Source: Flavobacterium oreochromis (GTDB lineage: Bacteria > Bacteroidota > Bacteroidia > Flavobacteriales > Flavobacteriaceae). Taken from it: DNA of 64,000 nucleotides. The position numbers and the translations under genes were made by a program. Numbering within the stretch: position 1 is the first letter of the stretch; every line of letters begins with the position of its first letter. The notes below the pieces were generated by a model. That model saw only the letters and a list, made by a program, of their open reading frames with translations. It had not been told where the DNA came from and did not search any database. Shown piece by piece: positions 30,480 through 41,302 of this stretch. The stretch is taken from the NCBI RefSeq assembly GCF_019565455.1, contig NZ_CP067377.1:2672001-2736000 (forward strand). Direction: 5' to 3'.

Positions 30480-33400
30480 ATGCGTCAATTACCCTTTATT
30501 ATGATTCCTATTCTTTTTTGGGAAGTTCATCCGTTTTTTGTCAGCAATCTGAAATTTATACAAATCCTCTTAGTTCATATCAAAAAGGGATTGATCTTTT
30601 TAAAAGTAAAAGCTATTTAGCTGCTCAACAGATTTTTGATAAAGCACAAAAAACAACTCAATTTGAAACAGCATCAGATTGTGCTTTTTATAGTGCATTA
30701 GCTTCTTTAAGATTAAAGCAAGATAGTGCAGATCAAAAAATGTTGCAGTTTATAAGAGAATATCCCACTAGTGCTAAAATGAATACAGCTTATTCGGAAC
30801 TTGCAACTTATTTTTTTGAAAATGGGAGATATGCGTATGCTTTAGAATATTTTGAGAAAGTAGATGAATCAGCATTAACATATGAGGAACTGAATAAATA
30901 TTATTTTTATCGAGGTTATACATTTTTTACAACTCATGATAAAAAATTAGCAAAACAATATTTTAATAGAGTTCTTCAGTCTAAAGAATATGGTTCAAAA
31001 GCAAAATACTATTTAGGGTTTTTAGCTTATCAAGGAGATCAATACGAAGAAGCAAGTAAATATTTTGATCAAGTCGATAAAGATAATAATTACAGTGAAA
31101 AGCTGTCTTATTTTCAGGCTGATATGGCTTTTAAGTCAGGAGCTTTTCAAAAAGCAATTGACTTAGGAATAAAAGCAATGATTAACTCTACAGTAGAAGA
31201 AAAATCAGAACTTAATAAGATTATAGGTGAAAGTTATTTTAATTTAAGAGAATACGATAAAAGTATTCCTTATTTAAAAGCATATCAAGGTAAAGATGGT
31301 AAATGGAATAATACTGATTTTTATCAGTTAGGGTATGCTTTTTATCAAAAGAAAGATTATCAGTCAGCTATAGGGTATTTTAATAGAATTATTGAAGGAA
31401 ATGATTTGGTAGCCCAAAATGCTTACTATCATTTAGGAGAAAGTTATTTGAAAATAGAGAAAAAACAACCTGCTTTAAATGCTTTTAAGAATGCCTCCGA
31501 AATGATTTTTGATAAAAAAATTCAAGAAGATGCTTATCTAAATTATGCACGTTTAAGTTACGATATAGGCAACTCGTATCAGACAACGCCTGAAGTTTTA
31601 ACTGCTTTTTTAGCAAAATATCCTAATACCGCTCATAAAAATGAAATTGAAAATTTATTAGTTAATTCTTTTATAACCTCTCGTAATTACAAAGAAGCAT
31701 TGTTGTTACTTGAAAAAAATAAAACAATAACAAATAGATCAGTTTATCAAAAAGTAGCTTTTTATAGAGGTCTTGAGTTATATACAGAAGGAAAAAACGA
31801 AGAAGCTTTGAATTTATTTAAAAAAGCTATTAGTGAACAAAAAGACCCCACTTTTACAACTCGTGCTACTTTTTGGAAAGGGGAGGTGGAGTATACTAAA
31901 AATGATTTTTCAGATGCTTTATTAAGTTACAAACAATTTTTAGGTTTTATAGAATCAAAAGTAACACCTGAATATAAAAATATAAACTATAATATAGCAT
32001 ATGTCTATTTTAAACAGAAAGAATATGAACAAGCCTCAAAGTTTTTTCAAAAATATGTAGAAGGTACAAAAGAAGATAGAGCACGATTGATCGATGCGTA
32101 TTTAAGATTAGCAGATTGTTATTTTGTTACTTCTCAGTATAATTTAGCTATTGAATCCTATGATAAAGTTATAGCATTAAAAGCAATTGATGTTGACTAT
32201 GCTAGTTTTCAAAAAGCAATTTCTTACGGTTTTGCTGGAAAAAATGATCGAAAAATAATTGAACTTAATAGTTTCATTAAAAAATTCCCTGATTCTCAAT
32301 ATCGTGATGATGCACTTTATGAGCTGGGTAACACTTATACAACAATAGGACAGTCTTCAGCAGCCATAAAAATTTATGATCAGTTAATTACTGAGTATAA
32401 AAATGGAAATTATACCTCAAAAGCTATTTTACGTCAAGGCCTCATATTTTATAATGAAGATAAAGACGAATTAGCTTTGTTAAAATTTAAAAAGGTAGTA
32501 CAAGAATATCCCAAAACGGAAGAAGCAAATGAATCTGTTCGTACGGCTAGACTTATTTATATAGATAAAGGGCAAGTACAAGAGTATGCAAATTGGATAA
32601 AAACCCTAGATTTTGTAGATCTAAATGATACAACATTAGATCAAGATGCTTGGGAGTCAGTAGAAAAACAATATGCACAAGAAAATAAACAGCAAGCAAT
32701 TATTAATTTAAAAAGTTATATTAATACCTTCCCTAATGGATCTCATATATTAAAAGCATATTTCTATTTAGCTGAATTATATTATCAAAAAGAGGTAATA
32801 GATTTATCTATTTCTAATTATGAATATTTAGTTTCAAAATCAAGAAACGAATACACAGAACAAGCACTTACTCGTTTGTCAGAATTATTTCTAAAAAAAC
32901 AAAATATAGAGTCATCTATTTCATATTTAGTTCGTTTAGAAAATGAGTCTGATATTCCGCAGAATAAAATTTATGCACAGGCTAATTTGATGAAAATTTA
33001 TAATGATAAAAAGATTTTCATAATGCTGTTATTTATGCAGAAAAAGTATTAGCACATCTTAAAGCAGATACTAAACTTAAAACAGATGCCCAAGTTATTA
33101 TAGCACGTGCTGCTAGAGAAATAGGAGATGAGAGTAAAACAAAGGAAGCTTATGCAAATGTTCAAAAAATAGCCCAGGGAGAATTAATGGCAGAAGCTTT
33201 GTACTATGATTCCTTTTTAAAAATAAAGAAGGGAAATATGAACTTTCGAATACAATTATTCAAAAAATAGCAAAAGAATATTCAGGTTATAAATATTATG
33301 GAGCGAAAAGTTTAGTAGTTATGGCAAAGAATTTTTATGGTTTAAAAGATAGTTATCAAGCAAGTTACATTTTAGAAAGTGTAATTAAAAATTTTAAAAA

Positions 33401-33488
33401 TTTTGAGGATGTACTTATTGAAGCTCAAACGGAATTAAATAAAATTAAAGCAGAAGAAGCTAAGACTAATTCATCCATAAAAGGATAG
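30480..33488 (+). CDS. Large tetratricopeptide-repeat protein, exported (three frame breaks)
   Basis: About 1,000 residues after joining. The start ATG 30480 gives 'MRQLPFIMIPILF', and adding one T near 30517 continues 'LGSSSVFCQQSEIYTNPLS', a signal peptide ending in CQQ. The body is a continuous array of about 20 TPR-like helical pairs, for example 'AYFYLAELYYQKEVIDLSIS' and 'YYKLGESYLKIEKKQPALNA'-like units. Further one-base slips lie near 33012 (A5) and near 33222-33227. The corrected C-terminus reads 'YSGYKYYGAKSLVVMAKNF' and ends 'KTNSSIKG' at 33488. A beta-barrel protein follows 96 bases downstream. TPR/barrel pairs of this type are common in Flavobacteriaceae and suggest a periplasmic scaffold for an outer-membrane protein, but function is not known. 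Confidence 0.82.
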
Positions 33489-33584
33489 TTGTTAGAAATA
33501 ACTTATAGTTTTAAGATAGGTATTTTTAGTAACAAAGTTGTGCTCATGAAAAAGCTTAATATTTTTCTTTAAAAAAATAATAAC

Positions 33585-35357
33585 ATGAATAAAATCACTA
33601 TATATACAATAATTGCTTTTTGGATTTTTTCTCAAAAGGGATTAGCTCAAAAAAAAGAAGATACGATAGGAACCGAAATAATAAATGTAGTAAAACCTTA
33701 TACACCTACTATTTCAGACGCTTTTAAAATAAAAGAAGTTCTTCCAGTAACAGAAGTAGAAACCACACAAAAAGAAGTGGTAAAATATCAAATTTTCTCA
33801 TTTCCTGTTGCATCCACTTTTGTTCCGTCTAAAGGTAAAGCCACTTCAATAGAAAAAATCAAACAAGAAAAGTTATGGTCTAATTATATAGCGGCTGCTT
33901 ATGGAAATTATAATACACTTCATTCAGAACTGTTTATTACCCATGATATAGATGATACTCAGTATTTAGGAGGAACCCTTCGATATTTAGGTTCAGGAGG
34001 AGGTATTTCAGGAGTATCTCTTAATAATGGGTATGCTGATTTGTTATTTGGAGGTTTTTATAGCTATACATTTGATCAAAACCTATTAAAAGTTGATGCT
34101 TCCTACAATAGAGAAGGCTATAATTGGTATGGATTACCTATAAAAAATCCTAATTTTAATGGGGTAAATTATAGTATAATAAAACCTCAACATCTTTACA
34201 ATACATTAAAAGCAGATGCTGAATTAATAGTTTCTAAAAGTTTTTTTAATAAAATGAATATTCGCTATATAGGATTTTCAGATGACTATAATTCAAGTGA
34301 AAATCGTTTTATATTAAACCCCCGATTTAATTTTGATATAAATCAAACAGATCTTAAACTTAATTGTAATTTAGATTATGTAACTACCTCTTTTGATAAG
34401 AGTTTTCAAATCAATTCAAATATGCAAGGGAAAGATTTGTCTATACAGCAATCTTCGCTCATTTTTAGTATTCATCCTAGTTTAACTTTTGTAAAAGATG
34501 ATTTATCAATAGATTTTGGTGCTGAATTATCATATTTAACACGTTTAAAAAATATGTATTCAGGAATAGATCAAGGAACTCAGACAGGCTTTTATTTCTA
34601 TCCTAAAATTTACGCATCCTACAAAGTGGTAGGAGATTTAATGGTAGCAAATGCAGGAGCAGAGGGAGGATTAGAGCAACAGACTTATCAAAATTTTGCT
34701 AACCAAAATAAATTTCTTTCTCCCACTTTAGATTGTAAACCAAGTGATCGTCAGTATGCTTTATTTTTAGGGTTAAATGGGAAATTAGCCAATACTATTT
34801 CCTATCATTTAAAATCAACTTATGAATCTGTAAAGAATAAATCTCTTTTTGTTAGTAATCCTTATTTGTCCAATCCAACACAAAACTATAGCTACGGTAA
34901 TTCATTTAATATCGTATATGATGATCTTAAAAATCTGAGCTTTTTTGGGGAGTTAAAAGCAGATCTGAATAAAGATATAGCATTAGGGATAAATGCACTA
35001 TTTAATTCTTATCAAACAGCAAATCAATTAGAAGCTTGGAATTTACCCATTGTAAAAATAGGCTTTTTAGCAGATTTTAATATAGGAGAAAAATTTTATG
35101 CAGGCACACAATTTTTTTATGTAGGAGAACGCAAAGATCAATTTAAAAGTTTTACTGGTTTTATTTATCCAGATTCAGTACAAAATGTAGATCCTTATTT
35201 TGATATGAATTTAGATTTAGGATATAAACATAACGAACGCCTAACATTTTTTATAAAAGGGAATAATTTAGCTAATCAAAATTATCAAAGATGGTTAAAT
35301 TATCCTGTTCAAGGTATGCAAATAATAGGAGGTGTTAGTTATAAGTTTGATTTATAA
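33585..35357 (+). CDS. Outer-membrane beta-barrel protein, TonB-dependent-receptor-like
   Basis: 590 residues. Signal peptide 'MNKITIYTIIAFWIFSQKGL' plus AQ, then a short pre-barrel region 'EIINVVKPYTPTISDAFKIK' and a long series of amphipathic beta strands. The C-terminus 'YPVQGMQIIGGVSYKFDL' ends in an aromatic-X-aromatic pattern like barrel proteins recognised by BamA, and 'FFIKGNNLANQNYQRWLNYP' matches the end of TonB-dependent receptors. No full plug domain or TonB box is seen, so it may be a plug-less barrel. It follows the TPR protein gene and probably works with it at the outer membrane. The ligand is unknown. No frame break. Confidence 0.78.
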   Translation: MNKITIYTIIAFWIFSQKGLAQKKEDTIGTEIINVVKPYTPTISDAFKIKEVLPVTEVETTQKEVVKYQIFSFPVASTFVPSKGKATSIEKIKQEKLWSNYIAAAYGNYNTLHSELFITHDIDDTQYLGGTLRYLGSGGGISGVSLNNGYADLLFGGFYSYTFDQNLLKVDASYNREGYNWYGLPIKNPNFNGVNYSIIKPQHLYNTLKADAELIVSKSFFNKMNIRYIGFSDDYNSSENRFILNPRFNFDINQTDLKLNCNLDYVTTSFDKSFQINSNMQGKDLSIQQSSLIFSIHPSLTFVKDDLSIDFGAELSYLTRLKNMYSGIDQGTQTGFYFYPKIYASYKVVGDLMVANAGAEGGLEQQTYQNFANQNKFLSPTLDCKPSDRQYALFLGLNGKLANTISYHLKSTYESVKNKSLFVSNPYLSNPTQNYSYGNSFNIVYDDLKNLSFFGELKADLNKDIALGINALFNSYQTANQLEAWNLPIVKIGFLADFNIGEKFYAGTQFFYVGERKDQFKSFTGFIYPDSVQNVDPYFDMNLDLGYKHNERLTFFIKGNNLANQNYQRWLNYPVQGMQIIGGVSYKFDL

Positions 35358-35451
35358 GATAAAAAAAATGGTTTAAGTTTGTGTAGGAGTAAGATTCTAT
35401 TTAAATTGTTGTATTTTGTGCTGAAATAATTACAATACTTTATCATTAAAA

Positions 35452-35901
35452 ATGAAATTAAAACAACAAATTCATACACAATACCTTCAAATTGTCCAAG
35501 ATAAAATAGATGTTTTTCAAGATATGATTGAAGGACTTACACAAGATGCTTCAAATGATGCAAAAGGATCTGCTGGTGATAAACATGAAACAGCTTTATC
35601 AATGATGCACTTAGAACAAGAAAAATTATCTGCTAAGTTACGTGAAGCAATTGATTACAAGACAATTTTAGAAAGAATAGATACATCATATCCACATAAA
35701 AACATTGCTTTAGGAAGTTTAGTGAAAACAAATAAAATAACCGTTTATCTTAGTTGTGCTTTACCTAAATTATTACTAGATAATCAGGCTGTTTTTGGAA
35801 TTTCACCAAATTCTCCATTAGGTAAAAAGTTGATGGGGCAAATTCCTTCTCATCAGTTTGAGTTAAATGGAGTTTTATATGAAATCTTGGAAATCTATTA
35901 A
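35452..35901 (+). CDS. GreA/GreB C-terminal-domain-like protein with N-terminal coiled coil
   Basis: 149 residues. The N-terminal 70 or so residues form a helical hairpin-like coiled coil ('YLQIVQDKIDVFQDMIEGLT', 'HLEQEKLSAKLREAIDY') with acidic residues near its turn ('GLTQDASNDAKGSAGDKHET'). The C-terminal part, 'NIALGSLVKTN' to 'ISPNSPLGKKLMGQIPSHQF', resembles the FKBP-like domain of the transcript cleavage factors GreA and GreB, including the 'SPLGKxLxG' motif. Similar proteins in flavobacteria are often labelled '3-oxoacyl-ACP synthase', which the sequence does not support. I infer an RNA polymerase secondary-channel factor. Located between the beta-barrel gene and an amidohydrolase gene. 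Confidence 0.62.
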   Translation: MKLKQQIHTQYLQIVQDKIDVFQDMIEGLTQDASNDAKGSAGDKHETALSMMHLEQEKLSAKLREAIDYKTILERIDTSYPHKNIALGSLVKTNKITVYLSCALPKLLLDNQAVFGISPNSPLGKKLMGQIPSHQFELNGVLYEILEIY

Positions 35902-35932
35902 GCTTATATTGTAATTAAGAAAATATACTAAA

Positions 35933-37561
35933 ATGAAATCAATCTTCTCCATAATAATACTCAGTTCTTTTACCTATTTTGCAGCTTCAGCTCAAAAGCA
36001 AAAGGCAGATCTTGTAGTTACGAATGCCACAATATATACCGTTGATAAAAAATTTTCTAAAGCAGAAGCATTAGCTATTAGAGATGGAAAAATTATAGGT
36101 ATAGGAAAATCTATAGATATTATTAAAAATTTCAATCAACAAAAGTATTTAACGCAGTAGGTAAATACATATTTCCTGGATTATATGATGCACATGCACA
36201 TTTTTATAGTTTTGGTTTAAATTTACAAAAAGTAGATTTAAGAGGTACTAAAAGTTATCAAGAAGTATTAGATAAGATTATTCAATTTCAAAAAAAAAAA
36301 AACTTCAGTTTATTACTGGACGTGGATGGGATCAGAATGATTGGGATATTAAAGAATTTCCAACAAAAAAGAATTAGATGAATTATTTCCAACGATACCA
36401 GTAGTGTTAACTCGAATTGATGGTCACGCACTTTTAGCAAATGCTAAGGCATTAGAATTAGCAAATATTACTACTCAGACTAAAATTTCAGGAGGTGAAA
36501 TTCAAATTAAGAATAACGAATTAACTGGTATTTTGGTAGATAATCCAATGGAGTTGGTCTATCAGATTATTCCAAAACCAAGCAAACAAGTTCAAGTCCA
36601 AGCGTTAAAAGATGCTGAAAACGTAATGTTTCAATACGGATTGACTACTATTAATGAAGCAGGTCTAGAAAAAGAAACAATTAATTTGATAGATTCTTTA
36701 CAACAAAAAAAAGAGTTAAAAATTAATGTTTATGCTATGGTTAATGCTTCACAAGATAATGTAGATTTATATACACAGTTAGGACCATATAAAACAGACC
36801 ATCTAAATGTGAGATCTTTTAAATTTATGGGAGATGGAGCATTAGGGTCCAGAGGAGCTTGTTTGCATAATCCGTATAGTGATCGTCCTAATCATTATGG
36901 CGCATTATTATCTACAATAACTGATATCCAAAAAATGGCAAAACAAATAGCAGATTCTGAGTATCAAATGAATTCTCATGCTATAGGTGATTCAACTAAT
37001 ACTGTTTTGTTAAATATTTATAAAGAAGTTTTAAAAAACAAACCGGATAGAAGATGGAAAATAGAACATGCTCAAGTATTGCGTGAACAAGATTTTGAAG
37101 CTTTTTCCTCTAGTATTATCCCTTCAGTTCAACCCACACACGCTACATCTGATATGTATTGGGCTCAAGAACGATTAGGGAAAGAACGTGTTAAACATTC
37201 CTATGCGTATAAGAAAATGTTAGATAAAGCAGGAGTCATAGCTTTAGGTACAGATTTTCCAATAGAGGAAGTAAATCCGATGTTAACTTTTTATGCTGCC
37301 GTTGCTCGCAAAGATCTTAAAAACTATCCAGAAGGAGGGTTTCAACCTGAAAATGCCTTATCAAGAGAAGAAACGATAAAAGGAATGACCATTTGGTCTG
37401 CTTATTCTAATTTTGAAGAAACTGAAAAAGGAAGTCTCGAAATAGGTAAGTGGGCTGATTTTGTTATTTATGATAACGACTTAATGACCGAAGATATAGA
37501 TGCTATTCCCTATGTTAAACCAGTTTATACCTTTATAAAAGGAGAACAAGTAAAAAAATAA
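35933..37561 (+). CDS. Exported amidohydrolase, YtcJ-like (three frame breaks)
   Basis: Metal-dependent hydrolase of the amidohydrolase superfamily, YtcJ subgroup, about 540 residues after joining. Signal peptide 'MKSIFSIIILSSFTYFAASA' plus Q. The HxH metal motif appears as 'GLYDAHAHF' (36182-36208), 'GDGALGSRGACLHNPYSDRP' and 'MNSHAIGDSTNTVLL' supply further ligands, 'KIEHAQVLREQDFE'-like 'WKIEHAQVLREQDF' and 'GVIALGTDFPIEEVNPM' complete the barrel. The frame breaks near 36140 (A4), in the A13 run at 36290-36302, and near 36364-36369. Substrates of YtcJ proteins vary (amides, cyclic ureas), so specificity is unknown. The signal peptide implies periplasmic action. It begins 32 bases after the GreA-like gene. 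Confidence 0.85.
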
Positions 37562-37610
37562 TTTTGAAAAAGTTATATTGATTCTTCTGATATTAAAAAT
37601 GTTTTTTTGT

Positions 37611-38666
37611 CTATAACTTAATTGTCAGGTTAGAAGTAATCGAAAAATTTTGTTTTTTATTATCAAATATTTCATCTTTTGAAAGATACAACTTAGGTTC
37701 TATTCGAACCTTTATATTTTTCATAATTTCATAATCCAGATTGGCAGATAAACCTAAAGTTTGAAAACCTTTAGGAGAGCCTGTTGTAATCATAATTTGG
37801 TTAGGATCATTGTAATATTCACCTCTTATTGCAAGTTGAGTTTTATTGTTAAAATATTGTCTAATAATAATTACAGGGGAATACCAAGTACCATACTGTT
37901 TGGTATTGTATTTATCTGAGCCTATATCAAAACCTGCTATTATGCCTGTTTTATTACTAGGTTCATATAATAAGTATATATTGTGAAAATGACGAAAAGA
38001 ATGTATACTATCAGGTTTGTCACTTCCTAAAAAAGTACTATAATTTATGGAAAGCTTTTTAGATGCTTGATAATTAATTTGCGTTCCAAAAGAAGGATTC
38101 AATATGTAATTTGGTTTTTTAATATGTTGCCAACCATTTAAATATAAAAAGGCTAAATATAATTTATCACCTCTTGAACGATATCCTAATTTGATACCAG
38201 TTTCGTAGTAAGGCGAATTTTCAGCTAAAATACTACGAGTTAATGTCCAACAATCACTACTTATCGCACTTTCAAACCCTATGTGAGAAGGTAAAATTCC
38301 TACATCTAACCATAAATTATTTTTATTTGATAGTTTAATACCCAGATTAGCTTCATTTATAAATTGTGCCCATGTGGGTTCAGAACTTAAATTATATTGC
38401 GGATAATTTCCTGCCATAATGCTAAAATTAGCGCGGTAATTTTCATCACTAAAATCTGTTTTTATAATCATTAAATTTACATTAACTTCATTGTGCCGTT
38501 TGTGATTATATAAAAAATTTGGCTTTGTATGATTGGAAGGATTTGAGAAATCATAACTGTAATAGAATTCTCCGTAACCTGAAATATTAAATTTTTTTAG
38601 TATATCATTTTGACAAAATACCGAAAGCGTAAGAAAGAAGAAAAATAAAAAATGTTTATAGCTCAT
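37611..38666 (-). CDS. Outer-membrane porin-like beta-barrel protein (OmpL-like, bbp2 type)
   Basis: 351 residues from the Met at 38666 ('MSYKHFLFFFFLTLSVFCQN'), which gives a good signal peptide; a start 20 codons upstream would bury it. The mature protein opens 'FNISGYGEFYYSYDFSNPSN' and continues as alternating strands, with 'HNEVNVNLMIIKTDF', 'DVGILPSHIGFESAISSDCW', 'YYETGIKLGYRSRGDKLYLA' and 'FLYLNGWQ', features of the putative beta-barrel porin-2 (OmpL-like) family. It ends 'SITSNLTIKL'. Probably a porin of unknown selectivity. It stands alone between an amidohydrolase gene (convergent) and a divergent surface-protein gene. Confidence 0.75.
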   Translation of the reverse strand: MSYKHFLFFFFLTLSVFCQNDILKKFNISGYGEFYYSYDFSNPSNHTKPNFLYNHKRHNEVNVNLMIIKTDFSDENYRANFSIMAGNYPQYNLSSEPTWAQFINEANLGIKLSNKNNLWLDVGILPSHIGFESAISSDCWTLTRSILAENSPYYETGIKLGYRSRGDKLYLAFLYLNGWQHIKKPNYILNPSFGTQINYQASKKLSINYSTFLGSDKPDSIHSFRHFHNIYLLYEPSNKTGIIAGFDIGSDKYNTKQYGTWYSPVIIIRQYFNNKTQLAIRGEYYNDPNQIMITTGSPKGFQTLGLSANLDYEIMKNIKVRIEPKLYLSKDEIFDNKKQNFSITSNLTIKL

Positions 38667-38995
38667 TTCTAAAATGATTTTTAAGATTAAAGATAAGCTT
38701 TTTTTATATCTCAGAAGTTTTATCAATTCATAATGTTTAAGTTTTTAATTTTTAATCAGAAAAATCTTATTTTGCTAGTAATATACTAATTAATAAAAAT
38801 TAAAATTATTCTATAAAATAAACAAGTATTAACTTTAGTTTTTTTGGCACGATTATTGTTTTCAGATTTTGTTTGAATAGTATTTTTTGTAGTAAAATAC
38901 TGATATTTAATGTTATAGATTGAATATTTGTGTTAAAAAAAGTATTAAATAATCTTAAATTATTAATTTTGCAAATGATTTTAAATGTAAGAGGG

Positions 38996-40090
38996 ATGAA
39001 AAAAAAACTATTGTTAATTTTTGTTATTTTAAATTCTTTATTGATTAAAGGGCAAGTAGGGATTGGTACCTATACACCTCAAGGGATATTAGATATTAAT
39101 TCAACTACAAGCGGATTAGTGCCTCCAAAAGTAGCATTGATTGCTGCAGATACTGAATTGCCAGTTTTAAATCCTCAAGGAGGTTCTATTGTGTCTGGAA
39201 CTATTGTTTATAATATAGCAACTAATGGTGTTGCTCCAAACGATGTGGTGCCAGGTTTTTACTATTGGAGTGGTACTAGATGGTTACTTTTAACTAATCA
39301 AAGTATATCTACTCCAACTAATTGGACTCTTTCTGGGAATAATAACACTAATTCTAATACGCATTTTATAGGTACAACAAATGCAAATGATTTTGTAACA
39401 AAAACAGATAATGTAGAAAGATTAAGAGTTACCAGTGCAGGAAATTTAGGGATAGGGACTTCTTCTCCAACCTCTACGTTAGATGTAAATGGAACTTTAC
39501 GTGTTCGAAATATTCCCGTTACTACAAGTTCAAATCAATTACTTACAAGTGATGCTAATGGAAATATAGCTACATTTAATAGTTACCTTCCATCAGATGT
39601 AGACGGAATTATTGCTTCGGGACCAGTTAGTTATTCTTTATCAGCTCCTGCTACAGTTAATAATATAAACTTAGGGTTATCTACAACTGTTAATCTTCCA
39701 GCAAATAAAAATTGTATGATTATTGTAACTTATTCCGTACCTATTGGAATTTCTAGTTTTCCTAAACAAGAAATTATAGGTTATTATGGAATTAGATTTT
39801 TAAAAAATGGTATTGAGGCAGAAGCTGGTTCTAGAAAATCATCTTTTGTAAATAATTATGAAGCATCTGCGCCTTATAATTCAACAGCAGATATGCTAAC
39901 CATAACTAATACATATATTGAAAAAATAACCACAGGAGCATCTCCTGTAAGTATAACATATGCTCTTAATGGTTATTTAGAGTATTATTCTTCTTTTAAT
40001 GCTACTTTTCTTTTTAATATGTGGTCTTTATCTTCTCCAAATTATAATTGGGGGAGAGCAACCATTACAAAACAAGTTTATATATTATAA
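38996..40090 (+). CDS. Secreted surface protein with GIGT-x-P-x-LDVNG repeat motif
   Basis: 364 residues from ATG 38996, which follows 'aagaggg' and starts a signal peptide 'MKKKLLLIFVILNSLLIKGQ'. The mature start 'VGIGTYTPQGILDINSTTSG' and internal 'LGIGTSSPTSTLDVNGTLRV' are repeats of a motif common in large flavobacterial surface proteins and tail-fibre-like proteins. 'GFYYWSGTRWLLL' is a further conserved piece. No T9SS C-terminal domain is evident. The function is probably adhesion or envelope structure, by analogy only. The upstream frame to 38930 is open but would disrupt the signal peptide. Confidence 0.72.
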   Translation: MKKKLLLIFVILNSLLIKGQVGIGTYTPQGILDINSTTSGLVPPKVALIAADTELPVLNPQGGSIVSGTIVYNIATNGVAPNDVVPGFYYWSGTRWLLLTNQSISTPTNWTLSGNNNTNSNTHFIGTTNANDFVTKTDNVERLRVTSAGNLGIGTSSPTSTLDVNGTLRVRNIPVTTSSNQLLTSDANGNIATFNSYLPSDVDGIIASGPVSYSLSAPATVNNINLGLSTTVNLPANKNCMIIVTYSVPIGISSFPKQEIIGYYGIRFLKNGIEAEAGSRKSSFVNNYEASAPYNSTADMLTITNTYIEKITTGASPVSITYALNGYLEYYSSFNATFLFNMWSLSSPNYNWGRATITKQVYIL

Positions 40091-40100
40091 AAAATATATC

Positions 40101-40167
40101 AAACTGTCCAAAAAGCCACTACATTTCCCTTTACTAAAAGGTAGAATTATAATTTTTTGGACAGTTT
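40101..40167 (+). terminator. Hairpin after the surface protein gene, related to the inverted-end repeat family
   Basis: 'aaactgtccaaaaag' (40101-40115) and 'attttttggacagttt' (40152-40167) are inverted around a 36-base loop and followed by TTTT. The arms match the 'ggctgtccaaaaag' ends of the repeats at 4083 and 43593, so this may be a remnant that now works as a terminator. The rest of the gap to 40376 shows no gene. Confidence 0.5.
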
Positions 40168-40376
40168 TTTTGATTTCGTATAGAAGAAAATGAATTGATA
40201 ATATGTTAGGATTTTAATTCTAATAAAAATGATAGATTATAAAGTTTTTGATTTACTTTTATTTATCTTATTTTTTTGATTAGATCTAAAAATCATTTCT
40301 ATATTGAATAAAAAAATATTTTATTGATTTGTAGTGTGTCATCAATAAGATGGCTATTCAGTCTTTTTAGAAGTTT

Positions 40377-41249
40377 TTAGTTCTTCATTACAAGTACTTG
40401 CGAAATCGTAATAAGAACAATAGAAACTAAAGATAAAACTAAGCCAAAGTAATTTAATCGGGTTAGTTTTTCCTTGAAATATAAGATTCCAATTAAACTT
40501 CCTAAAATAATCACCCCCATATTCATCCCAATAAAAACGGTAGAAGGATTTGAAGACAGACTTTGATGGGCTTTGATATAAAAAGCAATGTTACCAAAGT
40601 TTAACAATCCTACGCCCGCACCCCAGACTATAGTAGTCGTAGAAAATACTTCTTTATGCGATTGTATTTGCCAATAAGCAAGTAGAGCAGCTAGAACAAA
40701 AGCCCCTAAGAACACTACTAATAATAATTCTGTAAAGCTTAGTTCACCTATAGTTGCCACCTTTTTAAATAAAATGTCTATTACCCCAAAGCCTATTAAA
40801 ACCAATGGTAAAAAGTAATTGTGTTCTTTTTCTATGTGTTGCGTTTGTTTTTTGTAAAATGTTAAAAATATAGCCAAAAAAGCCACGACTAATCCTATTG
40901 TTTTTAGATTGTTAAAAGTTTCTTTTGCAATTATAACCGAAAACCCTATAGAGATAAATAACGATAAACGTTGGGCAATATCTGTTTTTACAATCCCTGA
41001 ATGTTGAATAGCCTTGGCCTGTAAAATAAAAATAGAAGGTAATAAAATAATGAGTCCTACCATAATACTCGCCGTAGTAGAACTAAAATTTGTTTTCAAT
41101 TTAGGTGAAAAGAAGAGTAGGAGTGCTAGTAATGCAAAAATATAGTTCCAAGCGATGATTTGGTAACTACTTTTACCCGAATTTCGAGCCATTTTAAGCA
41201 ATATGCCTACACTTACACTACAAATAATACTTAAAAGAATAAAATACAT
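40377..41249 (-). CDS. EamA-family (drug/metabolite transporter) permease
   Basis: 290 residues with ten predicted membrane helices arranged as two five-helix EamA repeats, each about 135 residues. 'MYFILLSIICSVSVGILLKM' begins the first and 'YFLPLVLIGFGVIDILFKKV' the second. The second repeat ends 'IILGSLIGILYFKEKLTRLN' and 'YFGLVLSLVSIVLI', the usual DMT closing motif with a Glu before 'KLT'. Probably exports a small metabolite; the substrate cannot be read. It follows the DUF2867 gene on the same strand with a 53-base gap. Confidence 0.85.
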   Translation of the reverse strand: MYFILLSIICSVSVGILLKMARNSGKSSYQIIAWNYIFALLALLLFFSPKLKTNFSSTTASIMVGLIILLPSIFILQAKAIQHSGIVKTDIAQRLSLFISIGFSVIIAKETFNNLKTIGLVVAFLAIFLTFYKKQTQHIEKEHNYFLPLVLIGFGVIDILFKKVATIGELSFTELLLVVFLGAFVLAALLAYWQIQSHKEVFSTTTIVWGAGVGLLNFGNIAFYIKAHQSLSSNPSTVFIGMNMGVIILGSLIGILYFKEKLTRLNYFGLVLSLVSIVLITISQVLVMKN

Positions 41250-41302
41250 TTTTGAGATTTTTCTTCAAAAATAGTAAAGTTACTACCCTTTTTAAAATTT
41301 TA

